A stretch of 64,000 nucleotides of DNA from Clostridium beijerinckii (GCF_018223745.1 NZ_CP073653.1:1851001-1915000), one strand, 5' to 3'; shown: positions 36,212 through 47,480, counted from the stretch's first letter. The notes: generated by a model not told the origin, from the letters alone. Program-made: numbers and translations.

Positions 36212-37400
36212 GACTTTAACTGTTTCAGAGGTCACAAATTATATAAAAAGAATGTTAGACAATGATTTTATCTTAAGTAATCTCTCTGTAAAAGGGGAGA
36301 TTTCTAATTTGAAGTATCATAGTAGTGGTCATATTTACTTTACACTTAAAGATAGTAGTGGCAGGATAAATTGCGTTATGTTTAAAAATAATGCAGTACT
36401 ATTAGATTTTCCATTAGAAGAAGGAATGGAAGTTATTATTAAAGGTAGGGCATCAATATACCCTGCCACTGGAAGCTTCCAACTTTATTGTGATGAGATA
36501 AGAAAAGAAGGCTTAGGAGATTTATTCATTAAATTTGAGAAACTTAAAGAAAAACTATCTAAAGAAGGATATTTTGATGAAGCATATAAAAAGGAATTAC
36601 CAAAGTATCCTCAGAGAATAGGAATAGTTACATCGCCAACAGGAGCGGCAATAAGAGATATTATAAATGTTTCAACTAGAAGAAGCAGTCTTGTGGATGT
36701 AGTGCTATATCCGGCAAAAGTACAAGGTGCAGGTGCCTACAAGGATATCATTTCTGGAATTAGTTATTTTAATAGAAAGAAATCAGTAGATATAATTATA
36801 GTAGGCAGAGGCGGAGGTTCCATAGAGGAATTATGGAATTTTAATGAAGAGGAGTTGGCTAAGGCGATTTTCAAATCTAAAATACCCATAATTTCAGCAG
36901 TAGGGCATGAGATAGATTTTACGATTTGTGATTTTGTAGCAGATGTCAGGGCAGCAACACCTTCTCAAGGAGCTGAGATTGCTGTTCCACTTAGTGATAA
37001 TATAAAAGATAGATTACTAGATATTTCAAAGAATTTAGATAAGTATATAAGTGATAGATTAGATACTTGTAGAAATAATTTATCAGGAGCTCAAAGAATT
37101 TTAAAGGTTCATTCTCCGATGGCTAAAATATCTAATTCATATTTAGAAGTGGATAGATTACAAGATAGGTTGAATTTTGCAATGAGAACGAAAATTAAAG
37201 GAGAAAAGAACAAAGTAGAAAATTTAAATAATTTGCTTTTTGCTCATAATCCAATTAAGGTAATTTCAAAAGGATATGCTATAATAAAAGATAATGAAAA
37301 TAATATTATTACATCGAAAGAACAGCTAAATGAAGATAAAAATATAGAAGTTATTCTTAAAGATGGCAATATAGAAGGAAAATTCATACCATCAAAATGA
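36201..37400 (+). CDS. xseA: Exodeoxyribonuclease VII large subunit
   Basis: Catalytic subunit of exonuclease VII, which degrades single-stranded DNA. The start is the ATG at 36201 in folD's 3' end, giving 399 residues that begin [19 protein letters not shown]. An in-frame ATG at 36177 would add eight residues with no SD. The N-terminal OB fold covers about 4-100 ([20 protein letters not shown]). The catalytic domain includes [16 protein letters not shown] and [21 protein letters not shown] coiled coil at about 270-350 precedes the short C-terminus. Confidence 0.95.
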   Translation: MNIKTLTVSEVTNYIKRMLDNDFILSNLSVKGEISNLKYHSSGHIYFTLKDSSGRINCVMFKNNAVLLDFPLEEGMEVIIKGRASIYPATGSFQLYCDEIRKEGLGDLFIKFEKLKEKLSKEGYFDEAYKKELPKYPQRIGIVTSPTGAAIRDIINVSTRRSSLVDVVLYPAKVQGAGAYKDIISGISYFNRKKSVDIIIVGRGGGSIEELWNFNEEELAKAIFKSKIPIISAVGHEIDFTICDFVADVRAATPSQGAEIAVPLSDNIKDRLLDISKNLDKYISDRLDTCRNNLSGAQRILKVHSPMAKISNSYLEVDRLQDRLNFAMRTKIKGEKNKVENLNNLLFAHNPIKVISKGYAIIKDNENNIITSKEQLNEDKNIEVILKDGNIEGKFIPSK

Positions 37401-37412
37401 GGAGTTTGAGAT

Positions 37413-37637
37413 ATGGCTAAAAAAGAGAGTTATGAAGAAATGTTAACTAAACTTCAAGATATATTAAGCAATTTAGAAACAGATGACTTGAATCTTGAGG
37501 AATCTATGAAATCTTATGAAGAAGGTGTTAAACTTGTAAATAAGATTTATAAGATTTTAGATTCCTATGAAGCTAAAATTTCTATAATTAAAGATGATAA
37601 AGAATTGGAGTTTAGTGAAGATTATGGAGATAAATAA
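37413..37637 (+). CDS. xseB: Exodeoxyribonuclease VII small subunit
   Basis: Small helical subunit, 74 residues, that binds the coiled coil of XseA. The signature is [20 protein letters not shown] then [28 protein letters not shown] precedes the ATG. It lies 12 nt after xseA and overlaps ispA by 14 nt. This genetic pairing gives stoichiometric synthesis. Confidence 0.95.
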   Translation: MAKKESYEEMLTKLQDILSNLETDDLNLEESMKSYEEGVKLVNKIYKILDSYEAKISIIKDDKELEFSEDYGDK

Positions 37638-38493
37638 TTTAAAAAAAGATATTAATGAATATTTGGAAAATTACTTCAGTGAAAAAGGAAGTTTTAATAG
37701 AATTATATATGATTCATGTAGCTATAGTTTGAATATAGGTGGAAAAAGAATACGACCAATATTGCTTTCGCTAACTTATTATATATACAAAGAAGATTAT
37801 AGGAAAGTTATACCAATGGCGGCTGCTATGGAAATGATTCATACATATTCATTAATTCACGATGACCTTCCTTGTATGGATAATGACGATTTAAGAAGAG
37901 GAAAACCAACAAATCATATTAAATTTCAGGAAAATATAGCAGTTCTTGCAGGAGATGCTTTATTAAATGAAGCTATGATAATAATGATGGATTATGCGAT
38001 AAAAAGTGAAAACAATGCTTTAAGAGCAGCACATGAGATAGCAGTTGCGGCAGGCGCAGAAGGTATGATAGGCGGTCAAGTAGTAGATATTATTTCAGAA
38101 GGAAAGAAGATATCAAAAGATGAGCTAGAATATATGCATGCTAAAAAAACAGGTGCACTTATTAGAGCGGCAATAGTTTCAGGAGCAATTTTAGCTGAAG
38201 CGCCTGAAGATGATTTGAGATTATTAAGGGAATATGGTGAAAAGCTAGGGCTTGTTTTTCAAATAAAAGATGATATATTAGATGTTATTGGAGATAGTAA
38301 TATATTAGGTAAAAATATACATGCAGATGAAGAACATAATAAAACAAATTTTATATCGGTCTTTGGATTAGATAAGTGCAAAGAATTATGCGAAACTTTA
38401 ACTAAAGAATGCATATCTATTCTTAACAGTTTGAGTGTTAATTCAGATTGCTTAGTTGAACTTACATATACTCTTTTAAATAGAGAAAATTAA
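37624..38493 (+). CDS. ispA: Farnesyl/geranyl-type polyprenyl diphosphate synthase
   Basis: Condenses C5 isoprenoid units to a short-chain allylic diphosphate, probably farnesyl diphosphate, the primer for undecaprenyl phosphate. The start is ATG 37624 inside xseB, giving 289 residues; a start at 37594 would add ten residues from the xseB frame overlap. The first Asp-rich motif is [14 protein letters not shown] near 79-92. The second is KDDILDV near 218. GGKRIRP near 40 binds diphosphate. dxs, the first enzyme of the MEP pathway, follows after 17 nt, as in many bacteria. Confidence 0.94.
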   Translation: MEINNLKKDINEYLENYFSEKGSFNRIIYDSCSYSLNIGGKRIRPILLSLTYYIYKEDYRKVIPMAAAMEMIHTYSLIHDDLPCMDNDDLRRGKPTNHIKFQENIAVLAGDALLNEAMIIMMDYAIKSENNALRAAHEIAVAAGAEGMIGGQVVDIISEGKKISKDELEYMHAKKTGALIRAAIVSGAILAEAPEDDLRLLREYGEKLGLVFQIKDDILDVIGDSNILGKNIHADEEHNKTNFISVFGLDKCKELCETLTKECISILNSLSVNSDCLVELTYTLLNREN

Positions 38494-38510
38494 TAGAGGG
38501 AATGATTGTT

Positions 38511-40367
38511 ATGAACTTACTGGATAAATTAAATTTTCCAGAAGATTTAAAAAAGCTTAATGAAGAAGATTATAAAGTTTTAAGTAGTGAGATTAGAAAA
38601 TTTTTAATAGATAGTGTCTCTAAAACTGGTGGCCATTTAGCATCTAATTTAGGGGTTGTTGAATTAACATTAAGTTTATTTAAAGCCTTTAGTTTTGATA
38701 AAGATAAAATAGTATGGGATGTAGGACATCAGAGTTATATTTACAAAATTTTGACTGGAAGAAAAGAAGGGTTTAAAAAGCTTAGGAAATACGATGGAAT
38801 AAGTGGATTTCCTAAGAGAAATGAAAGTAAATATGATTATTTTGACACAGGCCATAGTAGTACTTCAATATCAGCAGCTCTTGGAATTGCAAGGGCAAGA
38901 GATTTAAAGAAAGAAAAATATAATGTTATCTCTGTTATAGGTGATGGTGCGCTAACAGGTGGAATGGCAATCGAGGCTCTAAATGATGTTGGGTTTAGAA
39001 AAACAAAATTAATAATTATATTAAATGATAACCAGATGTCAATTTCAACAAATGTCGGAGGATTATCACGATATTTAAATAAACTTAGAATAGCTCCAGT
39101 ATACAATAAGTTAAAGACTGATATTCATGCATCTTTAGATAACTCAAATCTAGGTAAAAATATAGCGGGAAAAATATCTAAAGTTAAAGATAGCATAAAG
39201 CAATTAATAGTTCCATCTATGTTTTTTGAAAACATGGGGGTAAAATATATTGGACCAATTGATGGGCATGATATCGATGCAATGACAGAGGTGTTTATAA
39301 AAGCAAAAGAAATAAACGAACCAGTAATAATACATATTTTAACTCAAAAAGGAAAAGGTTATGCGCTAGCAGAAGAAAGTCCAAGTAAGTACCATGCGGT
39401 AGGAGCATTTAATTTAGAAAGCGGTGAATCAAATGCATCACCAAAGAATAGCTATTCAAAGGCATTTGGAAAGGCACTAGTAAATCTTGGAGCTCAAGAT
39501 GAAAAAATAGTTGCAATTACAGCAGCTATGCCAGAAGGTACAGGACTTAAGTGCTTTTCACAGAAATTTAGAGATAGATTCTTTGATGTGGGAATAGCAG
39601 AAGAACATGCAGTTACTCTTGCAGCTGGGATGGCGAGTAACGGTTTAAAACCTGTTTTCGCAGTTTATTCAACATTTCTACAAAGGGCGTTTGACCAGGT
39701 ATTGCATGATGTTTGCATTCAAAATCTTCCAGTAGTATTTGCGATAGATAGAGCGGGAATAGTTGGAGAAGACGGTGAAACTCATCAAGGCATTAATGAT
39801 TTATCCTATTTATCTATGATCCCTAATATACATATAGTTGTACCAAAATGTCTAGAAGAAGTTGATGTTTTATTAAAGTGGGCAATTAACAAAAATGCGC
39901 CAGTTGCAATAAGATATCCAAAGGGTGGAAACATAATTGATACTCTTTCACCAATTAAAGAGGTGGTAGAAGGACAATGGGAAATAGTAAATAGAGGTTC
40001 TAAGGTTTGTATTATTGCAACTGGCAGGATGGTTCAACATGCAATGCTTGCAAAAGAATTCCTATATGAGAAAGGATTAAATCCAACGGTTATTAATGCA
40101 ACATTTGTTAAGCCAATTGATAAAAAATTACTAGAAAATATAAAAAAAGAAGGATATAATATTTTAACAATAGAGGATAACATTTTAAAAGGCGGGTTAG
40201 GTTCAGCTGTAAAAGATTATTTAAGTGAAATAGATTATAAAGGAACTATTAGATCACTTGGATATGATGATGAATTTATTCCTCAGGGAAATGTAGAAAT
40301 CTTGTACAAAACATATAAATTAGATTACGAGAATATAAGCAAGATTGTTATGAAGCTTTATGATTAA
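38511..40367 (+). CDS. dxs: 1-Deoxy-D-xylulose-5-phosphate synthase
   Basis: Thiamine diphosphate enzyme that condenses pyruvate and glyceraldehyde 3-phosphate as the first step of the MEP isoprenoid pathway. The ATG at 38511 is preferred because AGAGGG is 10 nt upstream. The ATG at 38502 lies almost against that SD. Family marks are the [17 protein letters not shown] histidine near 68, the ThDP motif [15 protein letters not shown] near 146, and [18 protein letters not shown] near 360 with the catalytic Glu. The 618 residues are normal. Confidence 0.96.
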   Translation: MNLLDKLNFPEDLKKLNEEDYKVLSSEIRKFLIDSVSKTGGHLASNLGVVELTLSLFKAFSFDKDKIVWDVGHQSYIYKILTGRKEGFKKLRKYDGISGFPKRNESKYDYFDTGHSSTSISAALGIARARDLKKEKYNVISVIGDGALTGGMAIEALNDVGFRKTKLIIILNDNQMSISTNVGGLSRYLNKLRIAPVYNKLKTDIHASLDNSNLGKNIAGKISKVKDSIKQLIVPSMFFENMGVKYIGPIDGHDIDAMTEVFIKAKEINEPVIIHILTQKGKGYALAEESPSKYHAVGAFNLESGESNASPKNSYSKAFGKALVNLGAQDEKIVAITAAMPEGTGLKCFSQKFRDRFFDVGIAEEHAVTLAAGMASNGLKPVFAVYSTFLQRAFDQVLHDVCIQNLPVVFAIDRAGIVGEDGETHQGINDLSYLSMIPNIHIVVPKCLEEVDVLLKWAINKNAPVAIRYPKGGNIIDTLSPIKEVVEGQWEIVNRGSKVCIIATGRMVQHAMLAKEFLYEKGLNPTVINATFVKPIDKKLLENIKKEGYNILTIEDNILKGGLGSAVKDYLSEIDYKGTIRSLGYDDEFIPQGNVEILYKTYKLDYENISKIVMKLYD

Positions 40368-40379
40368 AAGGAGAAACAA

Positions 40380-41189
40380 ATGGCGGAAAAAAAAGAAAGA
40401 CTTGATTTACTTTTAGTAGAAAAGGGCATAATTAATTCTAGAGAAAAAGCAAAAGCTTGTATAATGGAAGGTAAAGTTTATGTTGATGGCCAGAAAGTAG
40501 ATAAGGCTGGTGAGAAAGTAAGTTCTAATGCTAATATTGAATATCGAGGAGAAACACTTAAGTATGTTAGCAGAGGTGGACTTAAATTAGAAAAAGCAAT
40601 GAAAACTTATAGCATATCATTAGAGAATAAAGTGTGTATGGATATAGGGGCATCCACAGGCGGATTCACTGATTGCATGCTTCAAAACGGTGCTTCTAAA
40701 GTGTTTTCTGTAGATGTTGGGTATGGACAGTTTGCATGGAAACTTAGAACTGACGAAAGAGTAGTTTGTATGGAAAGAACAAATATAAGATATGTTACTC
40801 TAGAAGATATAGGAGAACCTTTGGACTTTGCATCTATAGATGTATCTTTTATATCATTAAAAAAAATAATGCCTGCGACAATAAATTTGCTAAAAGATGA
40901 TGGAGAAGTTGTTGCACTTATAAAGCCTCAATTTGAAGCTGGACGCGAGAAAGTAGGAAAAAAAGGCGTTGTAAGAGAGATAAGCACACATAAAGAAGTA
41001 GTGCATGATATTGTAGACTTTTTATTACAGCAAAACTTAAATGTTTTAGGTGTGAGTTTTTCTCCTATTAAAGGGCCAGAAGGAAATAGAGAATATTTAG
41101 TGTATTTTACAAAGGATAAAAATAAAAAGAGTGATTTTGGAAAAGATGATATAGATGAAGTTGTTGAAAATTCACACATAGAAATTTAA
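40380..41189 (+). CDS. tlyA: TlyA family rRNA 2'-O-methyltransferase / hemolysin-like (YqxC)
   Basis: Predicted SAM-dependent 2'-O-methyltransferase of rRNA. An S4 domain covers about 8-65 (RLDLLLVEKGIINSREKAKA). The FtsJ-type domain follows, with the SAM loop DIGASTGGFTDCMLQNGA near 86-103 and the catalytic Lys-Asp-Lys-Glu tetrad suggested by SIDVSFISLKKI and LIKPQFEAGR. The 269 residues match. AAAGGAGAAAC precedes the ATG. It stands between dxs and nadK, as yqxC does in Bacillus. Confidence 0.92.
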   Translation: MAEKKERLDLLLVEKGIINSREKAKACIMEGKVYVDGQKVDKAGEKVSSNANIEYRGETLKYVSRGGLKLEKAMKTYSISLENKVCMDIGASTGGFTDCMLQNGASKVFSVDVGYGQFAWKLRTDERVVCMERTNIRYVTLEDIGEPLDFASIDVSFISLKKIMPATINLLKDDGEVVALIKPQFEAGREKVGKKGVVREISTHKEVVHDIVDFLLQQNLNVLGVSFSPIKGPEGNREYLVYFTKDKNKKSDFGKDDIDEVVENSHIEI

Positions 41190-41205
41190 CTTCCTTGGAG
41201 GGGCT

Positions 41206-42060
41206 ATGAATAATATTGGGATTGCAATTAATCCATCAAAAGATGTAGATAATAGAATATTGAATATGGTTGTAAAAAAATTTAAGGAAAAGTTTAACTT
41301 GAAAAATATTGAAGTTTTTAATTCATTCGATATAGAAGAGCAGAATTTAGCAGATATTGATTTACTTATCGTATTGGGTGGAGATGGTACACTCCTTGGA
41401 ATAGCTAGATCTTTAAATGATAGTTTTAATTCACCTATCTTAGGGATTAATATAGGCAATTTAGGATTTTTGTCAAGTGTAGATATATCAGATATTGATA
41501 TTGCTCTTGAAAAATTAAAAGACGGGAAATATAAATTTGTTGACAGAATGATGTTAAATTGTAAAGTTGAATCAGATGAAAATAAAGAAGAACTTAAGGC
41601 TTTAAATGATGTGGTACTGGCTAGAGGAACTCTTTCAAGAATGGTGAAATTTACGATATTTGTAGATGGAAAGATATATTCTACATTCAAAGGTGATGGA
41701 CTTATTATAGCAACACCTACTGGATCTACAGCATACTCATTTTCAGCAGGAGGACCATTTATATATCCGGATTTAGAACTTATAACAATAACTCCTATAT
41801 GTCCTCATACTAAAAGTATGCAAACTATCGTATTAAAAGGAGACAGTGTTATAGATATATATGCGGACCATGAAGAAGAAAAAATTTATTTGACTGTAGA
41901 TGGTCAAAAGGCTATTAAAATTAATCATGAAACTTCGGTAAAGGTAAGTAAAAATAAAAAAAGTGTAAAATTACTTGTATTTGATGATTATGATTATTTT
42001 AAAGTCTTGAGAAGTAAGATTTTGAATAATTCTAAAGAATGTGATGGTGAGAAACTTTGA
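41206..42060 (+). CDS. nadK: NAD kinase
   Basis: Phosphorylates NAD to NADP with ATP or polyphosphate. The signature [15 protein letters not shown] near 56-70 holds the GGDG loop. NLGFLSSVD and the later [20 protein letters not shown] near 163-182 are also conserved. The 284 residues match. TTGGAGGGGCT precedes the ATG. It overlaps argR by 4 nt, a common clostridial and Bacillus-like neighbourhood. Confidence 0.95.
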   Translation: MNNIGIAINPSKDVDNRILNMVVKKFKEKFNLKNIEVFNSFDIEEQNLADIDLLIVLGGDGTLLGIARSLNDSFNSPILGINIGNLGFLSSVDISDIDIALEKLKDGKYKFVDRMMLNCKVESDENKEELKALNDVVLARGTLSRMVKFTIFVDGKIYSTFKGDGLIIATPTGSTAYSFSAGGPFIYPDLELITITPICPHTKSMQTIVLKGDSVIDIYADHEEEKIYLTVDGQKAIKINHETSVKVSKNKKSVKLLVFDDYDYFKVLRSKILNNSKECDGEKL

Positions 42061-42509
42061 AATCAAAAAGGCATACTAAAATATTAGAAATCATAGGCTC
42101 AAGAGAAATAGAGACACAAGAAGAGTTGGCAGATGCATTAAAAAAAGAAGGATTTGATGTCACACAAGCGACTGTATCTAGAGATATAAAGAATTTAAAG
42201 TTAATAAAAATGCAATCGACTAATGGTAAATCTAAATATGCTGTGTCTACAGGAGAACAAAAAAATATCATTGATAGATTAAGCAATATTTTAGCTAATA
42301 CAGTGCTTTCAGTAGAAAATGTAGATAAAATGGTTGTAATAAAAACTATAACAGGGTCGGCACCAATTACAGCTGAAGCTATTGATAATTTGGAAAGTGC
42401 GGATATTGCAGGAACAGTAGCAGGAGATAATACTATTTTCATTTTAGTTAGAAGTTTGGAAAGTGCTGAAGATTTGGTTGATAAAATAAGAAAAAGAATG
42501 TCATCATAA
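42057..42509 (+). CDS. argR: Arginine repressor ArgR/AhrC
   Basis: Hexameric arginine-dependent regulator of arginine genes. It starts at TTG 42057, overlapping the nadK stop. The winged-helix domain covers about 1-70, with [20 protein letters not shown] then [10 protein letters not shown]. The C-terminal arginine-binding domain ends with the [15 protein letters not shown] segment that carries the conserved Asp. The 150 residues match. recN follows after 19 nt, the order in Bacillus (ahrC-recN). Confidence 0.96.
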   Translation: MKSKRHTKILEIIGSREIETQEELADALKKEGFDVTQATVSRDIKNLKLIKMQSTNGKSKYAVSTGEQKNIIDRLSNILANTVLSVENVDKMVVIKTITGSAPITAEAIDNLESADIAGTVAGDNTIFILVRSLESAEDLVDKIRKRMSS

Positions 42510-42528
42510 ATATTAAGGGTGGGATGAA

Positions 42529-44217
42529 ATGCTAATTCAATTAAATATCAAAAATTTTGCGTTGATAGAAGACATGACGATAAATTTTAGTGAAGGGTTT
42601 AATATACTTTCAGGAGAAACTGGAGCAGGAAAGTCCATCATGATAGATGCAATCGACTTTGTTCTTGGTGGAAAGTTCTCGAAAAATTTAATAAGAACTG
42701 GTGAAGATAGAACATATGTAGAGGCATTATTTTCATTAGAAAAATCAAAAGTTTCTGAGGTATTGGAAGAATTAGATATTGAGTATGAAGATGTCTTAAT
42801 AATTTCGAGAGAAAGTCATGCGAGTGGGAAAAACTTGATAAAGGTAAATGGGAAAAGCTTAATTACTTCACAACTTAGAAAAATTAGAGCAAAACTTTTA
42901 GATATTCATGGACAACATGCTAATCAAGAACTTCTACAAAGAAATACTCATATATCATATTTAGATGGATTTATAGGAGATGAGATGATACATCCTATAG
43001 GTAGATTTAGCGATTTAAGGGCAGATTTAATAAAAATAAGAGAAGAAATTAATAGGATTTGTGGCAATCAAGATAGAGAAAAATTGCTAGACTATCTTAA
43101 ATTTCAAATTGAAGATATTGAGAAAGCTAAATTAAAAAAGGATGAAGAAGAAACTTTAAAAGAAGAATATAATATTTTAGCAAATGCTGAAAAAATTAAT
43201 AATAGTTTATCTATCTCATATGGAATGCTTAGTGGAAACGAAGAGTTAAATGTGATTGATTCCATATCAAAGATAATGCACGAACTATCTAATGTAGAAA
43301 ATCATTTTGAAAAGATTAAGAAGAATAAGCAATTAATTGAAGAAGCATTTTATACTTTAGAAGAAGCTAGTCGTGAGATCCGTGACATGGCAGAAGAGAT
43401 TGTTTTTGATCAAGATGCGTTGGAGAAAGTAAATGCTAGAATTTATGAAATAAATATTTACAAGAAGAAATATGCGCCAACAATTCCAGAGATCTTAGAT
43501 TATTATGAAAAAATAAAAAAAGAATATAATGAAATATTAAATTCTGAACAAATAATAGAAAGTCTTAAGGAAAAAGAGAAAGAAATTCTATCTAAAATGG
43601 AAAAAGAAGCGTTAATTCTTCATGAACTAAGAGTAAGAAAAAGTAAATTCTTAGAAGAAAAAATATTAAGAGAACTTACGTTTGTTGGTCTTGAAAAATC
43701 AAGAATGGAAATAAGTATAGTTCGTCAAGAAGAGTTTAATGAAAAGGGATTTGATGATGTTAGTTTTTTAATATCTACAAATCCAGGAGAACCACTTATG
43801 CCGCTTGAAAAAGTATTATCAGGTGGAGAACTGTCAAGAATAATGTTAGCTTTAAAATGTGTTTTTGCTGAGAAGGATGAAATACCAACATTAATTTTTG
43901 ACGAAATAGATACAGGAATAAGTGGAGCAGTTGCACAAAGAGTTGGAGAAAAGATGTATCAATTATCAGATACGCATCAAGTTTTATGCATAACTCATTT
44001 GCCGCAGATTGCTGTATTATCTGATCATCATTATTTTGTTATGAAAAAAGTTAAAGATAACAAAACATTTACAAAGATAAAGGTTTTAAAAAAGGAAGAA
44101 AAAGAACTTGAGATAAGTAAAATGTTAGCAGGAGACGATGTAACAGAAGCTACATTAAATAATGTTAAGGAAATGATAAAATTAAGTGAACTAAAAAAGC
44201 TAGAAATTCAAAAATAA
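42529..44217 (+). CDS. recN: DNA repair protein RecN
   Basis: SMC-like ATPase that acts at double-strand breaks. Walker A is GETGAGKSIMIDAIDFVLGG near 30. Two coiled-coil arms fill about 150-400. The signature LSGGELSRIMLALK near 432 and Walker B TLIFDEIDTGISG near 460 complete the ABC-type ATPase. The 562 residues are normal. GGTGGGAT lies before the ATG. Last gene of the nusB-recN run; a terminator follows. Confidence 0.96.
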   Translation: MLIQLNIKNFALIEDMTINFSEGFNILSGETGAGKSIMIDAIDFVLGGKFSKNLIRTGEDRTYVEALFSLEKSKVSEVLEELDIEYEDVLIISRESHASGKNLIKVNGKSLITSQLRKIRAKLLDIHGQHANQELLQRNTHISYLDGFIGDEMIHPIGRFSDLRADLIKIREEINRICGNQDREKLLDYLKFQIEDIEKAKLKKDEEETLKEEYNILANAEKINNSLSISYGMLSGNEELNVIDSISKIMHELSNVENHFEKIKKNKQLIEEAFYTLEEASREIRDMAEEIVFDQDALEKVNARIYEINIYKKKYAPTIPEILDYYEKIKKEYNEILNSEQIIESLKEKEKEILSKMEKEALILHELRVRKSKFLEEKILRELTFVGLEKSRMEISIVRQEEFNEKGFDDVSFLISTNPGEPLMPLEKVLSGGELSRIMLALKCVFAEKDEIPTLIFDEIDTGISGAVAQRVGEKMYQLSDTHQVLCITHLPQIAVLSDHHYFVMKKVKDNKTFTKIKVLKKEEKELEISKMLAGDDVTEATLNNVKEMIKLSELKKLEIQK

Positions 44218-44245
44218 ATACATATAGAAAATAAAATTGGTAAAA

Positions 44246-44279
44246 ATAAAACCATGTAATTGCATGGTTTTATTTTTTT
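44246..44279 (+). terminator. Rho-independent terminator after recN
   Basis: Stem ATAAAACCATG (44246-44256) with 44263-44273, then a run of T (44273-44279). Confidence 0.88.
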
Positions 44280-44445
44280 ATTTTTATAATTTTGGAAATT
44301 TATATATAAAGTAAAAGAAATAAAGTTATATACTTTTAAAATTTAGTATAAGCTAAATTTTTTGACTACAATAACAAAGTTCTTATAGGATAAGACTTGA
44401 GTGCAGTGGGAAAATTAAATTTAGTAAGTAAAGGAGGAGAGAAAT

Positions 44446-45636
44446 ATGAAGAGAAAAATTTTATGTGCTACTAGTTTAATTATGACTCCAATCCTTATTC
44501 TAATTTTATTTACCACGATGAGCATAAGGAAATTACCAAGTAAGATTTATACAAGAGATGAAAAGACAGTACAATCAATTGCACCCATAGGAAACACCAT
44601 AAGTAAGATTGGTAATAACGATAATGAGTATGAGATAAAATTTTTGGGAATGATTCCTCTGAAAGCTGTCGAAGTACAAAAAATTAAAGATTTAGAGATA
44701 TGTCCAGGCGGAAATCCAGTCGGAGTTAGAGTGAATAGTGAAGGCGTGATTATTGTTGGATATTCTGAAATTGAAATCAATAATAAGAAAGAAGAAAGTC
44801 CTGGTAAGGCTGCTGGGCTTGAAATTGGTGATGTAATACTAAGAGTAAATGGTGAAAATATGGAGAATTCCATGGATTTGTTAAAAACAATTAAAGAATG
44901 TGATAATGAAAGTATAAAGGTTGATATTTTAAGAAATGGTGAGAATCTCACAAAAACAATACATCTAAAAAAAGAAAATAATAAAGATTATAAAATAGGA
45001 TTATGGATAAGAGACTCAACTGCAGGAGTGGGAACAATGACTTTTTTTGATCCAACTACTAAAAAGTTCGGAGCATTAGGACATCCGATAACAGATGCAG
45101 ACACAAATGAACCATTTCTAGTAAAGAAAGGAGACTTATTAGAGTCATCTATAATAAGTGTTAGAAAAGGAGAAAAAGGATCACCAGGTGAATTAAAAGG
45201 AATTTTTTTAAACGAAGAGACACCAACTGGAAACATTGAAAAAAATACGCAAAGTGGAATTTTTGGTGAAATCAAAAATACTCAAGTATTAAATAATAAA
45301 ATTAAACCTCTTAAAGTTGGGTTTAGGGATGATATATCTGTAGGAAAAGCTAAAATAATTACAACAGTAGATGAGAGTGGTCCACAAGAATTCGATATTG
45401 AGATTGAAAAGACTTTAAATCAATCTATTCCAGGATCGAAAAGCATGGTAATAAAAATTACTGATCCAAGGCTATTACAAAAAACAGGTGGAATTGTTCA
45501 GGGAATGAGTGGAAGTCCTATAATTCAAAACGATAAAATAGTTGGAGCGGTCACTCATGTACTAATAAATAAACCTGATACCGGATATGGTATTTATATA
45601 GAGTGGATGCTTCAAGAAGCAGGAATAATAAAATAA
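44446..45636 (+). CDS. spoIVB: SpoIVB serine peptidase
   Basis: Forespore-made, secreted S55 protease that triggers processing of pro-sigma-K across the spore membranes. The signal/anchor helix is at about 8-25. A PDZ domain lies at about 105-175 (GKAAGLEIGDVILRVNGENM). The S55 domain follows, with the catalytic His in FGALGHPITDADT near 210 and the catalytic Ser in GIVQGMSGSPII near 362. The 396 residues match the family. AAAGGAGGAG precedes the ATG. A TTGACT-16-TATAGG sequence (44362-44389) could be a vegetative-type promoter, although a sigma-G or sigma-F promoter would be expected. Confidence 0.95.
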   Translation: MKRKILCATSLIMTPILILILFTTMSIRKLPSKIYTRDEKTVQSIAPIGNTISKIGNNDNEYEIKFLGMIPLKAVEVQKIKDLEICPGGNPVGVRVNSEGVIIVGYSEIEINNKKEESPGKAAGLEIGDVILRVNGENMENSMDLLKTIKECDNESIKVDILRNGENLTKTIHLKKENNKDYKIGLWIRDSTAGVGTMTFFDPTTKKFGALGHPITDADTNEPFLVKKGDLLESSIISVRKGEKGSPGELKGIFLNEETPTGNIEKNTQSGIFGEIKNTQVLNNKIKPLKVGFRDDISVGKAKIITTVDESGPQEFDIEIEKTLNQSIPGSKSMVIKITDPRLLQKTGGIVQGMSGSPIIQNDKIVGAVTHVLINKPDTGYGIYIEWMLQEAGIIK

Positions 45637-45645
45637 AAACAAATG

Positions 45646-45684
45646 ATAGGTAGCGTATTTAAAAATCGCTACCTATATTTGCTT
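45646..45684 (+). terminator. Terminator after spoIVB
   Basis: Stem ATAGGTAGCG (45646-45655) with CGCTACCTAT (45667-45676), then ATTTGCTTTTG. Confidence 0.8.
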
Positions 45685-45947
45685 TTGTTTTGAGTCTGAT
45701 ATAAAGTTATTTGAATTTATGGAATATAAAATAAACATAGGGAAATATAGTATTAATTTATGGTGTTATATTATATAAAAGTACATAATTTTAAAATAAT
45801 TATTAATATATAATTTCGATATAGATTGTAGAAAAAGAAATATAATTATATAATAAATATGTATTCGCTTAATAATTGAGAATTTAGGAAATATATAGTT
45901 ACATTTTTACTTAAAAAAATACTTTAAAAGTATTTTGTCAGAACCTA

Positions 45948-45976
45948 TTTACTTTCTGAGAAAAAAAGTGTATAAT
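45948..45976 (+). promoter_or_regulatory. Candidate vegetative promoter in the spo0A upstream region
   Basis: TTTACT (45948-45953), 17 nt, then TATAAT (45971-45976), 268 nt before the spo0A ATG. The rest of this 600-nt gap is AT-rich. A sigma-H promoter and clean Spo0A boxes were looked for and not resolved. Between 45935 and 46114 a frame stays open but lacks an SD. Confidence 0.5.
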
Positions 45977-46243
45977 TTACAAATAGTGGAAGATGATAAA
46001 GTAATATTAATCGGACTTAAGAGATATTTATGTAAAAGGGAATATATTAATAGAAAAATTACTATTGCAAATGTAGACGTACATACCCTATTAATGTCAA
46101 GGATCTTACAATAATTTGTAGAAGTAATATATTGTGTTATATTGTACAATGATGGAACTATTTAATAAGATATGGTTATAGGGGTTAAATAATATATTAA
46201 AATACAAACATAATAAAAGAATGGACAAAAGGAGAGAAAAAAT

Positions 46244-47065
46244 ATGGAAGATTCAAAAATATCTGTACTAATTGCTGATGATAACAAAGAATTTTGCAGT
46301 ATATTAAATGATTATCTACTTAATCAAAAAGATATAGTTGTCACAGGAATTGCAAAAGATGGTAGAGAGGCTTTAGAGTTAATAGTAGAAAGAAAGCCTG
46401 ATTTAGTTATTCTTGATATAATTATGCCACATTTAGATGGATTAGGTGTTTTAGAAAAATTAAATACAATGCAATTGGAAAAGGTTCCAAGAATAATAAT
46501 ATTATCAGCAGTAGGCCAAGATAAGATTACTCAACAGGCAATAACTCTTGGTGCAGATTATTATACTGTAAAACCTTTTGACATGGAAGTATTTACAAAG
46601 AGAATCAGAGAAATGTTTAATAGCTCTGCAGCAGTTCAAGAAACAAATATGAGAAATTCGTATGCATCATCAATGATATCTACTCCAAGTGAAAATAAAG
46701 CAAAGGCGCCTATTGATTTAGAAACGGAAATAACTAATATAATACATGAAGTTGGAGTACCAGCTCATATTAAAGGTTACATGTATTTGAGAGAAGCTAT
46801 AACAATGGTAGTAAACGATATGGAATTATTATCAGCAGTAACTAAAGAGTTATATCCTTCAATTGCTAAAAAGTACAATACAACAGCTTCAAGAGTTGAA
46901 AGAGCAATAAGACATGCAATAGAAGTAGCATGGGGAAGAGGTCAAATAGAAGCGATTAACAGGTTATTTGGATATACAGTGCATAATGATAAAGGTAAGC
47001 CAACAAATAGTGAATTTATAGCTATAATAGCTGATAAATTAAGACTTAAAAATAAAGTTAGCTAA
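46244..47065 (+). CDS. spo0A: Sporulation master regulator Spo0A
   Basis: Response regulator that starts sporulation and, in solvent-producing clostridia, also helps switch on solvent genes. The receiver domain covers about 1-125, with the acidic pair ADD near 11-13 and the phosphorylated Asp near 58 in [13 protein letters not shown]. The C-terminal DNA-binding domain has [19 protein letters not shown] as recognition region, then [20 protein letters not shown]. The 273 residues match. AAAGGAGAGA precedes the ATG. spoIVB-spo0A order is conserved from Bacillus. Confidence 0.98.
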   Translation: MEDSKISVLIADDNKEFCSILNDYLLNQKDIVVTGIAKDGREALELIVERKPDLVILDIIMPHLDGLGVLEKLNTMQLEKVPRIIILSAVGQDKITQQAITLGADYYTVKPFDMEVFTKRIREMFNSSAAVQETNMRNSYASSMISTPSENKAKAPIDLETEITNIIHEVGVPAHIKGYMYLREAITMVVNDMELLSAVTKELYPSIAKKYNTTASRVERAIRHAIEVAWGRGQIEAINRLFGYTVHNDKGKPTNSEFIAIIADKLRLKNKVS

Positions 47066-47183
47066 TTGGCTTGAAGTAATGTGAAAAGCTACGTTGAAGG
47101 TAATGGAAAATATCTTTCATCTATATTTTAATAGCAACTAATAGTTTTTCATATCAATTAATACTCTAAATTTATGTAAGACT

Positions 47184-47236
47184 AATACCTTTTATTAGTT
47201 GGGTGTAACAATCTAACTAATAAAAGGTTATTTTTA
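47184..47236 (+). terminator. Rho-independent terminator after spo0A
   Basis: Long stem AATACCTTTTATTAGTT (47184-47200) against AACTAATAAAAGGTTATT (47215-47232), with one mismatch, then TTTTT. Confidence 0.85.
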
Positions 47237-47317
47237 TGCAAAAATAAAAACAAAAGATTATAGAGGAAAGCAACATAAATTAACCATCCTTTTTAAGTGG
47301 AAAATTTAAAGCGGACA

Positions 47318-47326
47318 TGTTATAAT
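47318..47326 (+). promoter_or_regulatory. Extended -10 promoter for the small membrane peptide gene
   Basis: TGTTATAAT (47318-47326) is a perfect extended -10 box. The -35 at 17-nt spacing is poor (TGGAAA), as tolerated by extended -10 promoters. It lies 47 nt before the small ORF. Confidence 0.62.
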
Positions 47327-47372
47327 TAAAGTGTTAGAATTTAAGATATAGAAAGACAGAGGATTAAAGTGT

Positions 47373-47468
47373 ATGGAAATAAAAATTAATATTCCAGTAT
47401 TAAAAATATTAGCGATAACTATTTCGGGAATATTGGGTTATATAACTGGAATAATAGTATATAAATAG
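47373..47468 (+). CDS. 31-residue single-helix membrane peptide, undescribed
   Basis: The product begins MEIKINIPVLKIL and continues with AITISGILGYITGIIVYK, one hydrophobic helix of about 20 residues with short Lys-bearing ends. An AGAGGA SD lies about 10 nt before the ATG. The gene has an extended -10 promoter 47 nt upstream and its own strong terminator 12 nt downstream, so it looks like a complete transcription unit. It stands between spo0A and the hemerythrin gene. No family is recognised. Alternatives are a small-RNA unit with a chance ORF, or a type I-like toxin peptide; its slight length and Gly-rich helix resemble small regulatory membrane peptides. Confidence 0.6.
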   Translation: MEIKINIPVLKILAITISGILGYITGIIVYK

Positions 47469-47480
47469 ATATGATATTTT

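Noticed and set aside
45933..45943. TTTTGTCAGAA as a Spo0A box
   Set aside because: The consensus TGTCGAA is interrupted by an extra base, so it is too weak to call.
45935..46149. Overlapping open frames on both strands upstream of spo0A (plus-strand about 59 codons from TTG 45935; minus-strand 66 codons ending at 45949)
   Set aside because: Neither has an SD, the plus frame contains the promoter-like TATAAT itself, and the composition is that of AT-rich intergenic DNA.
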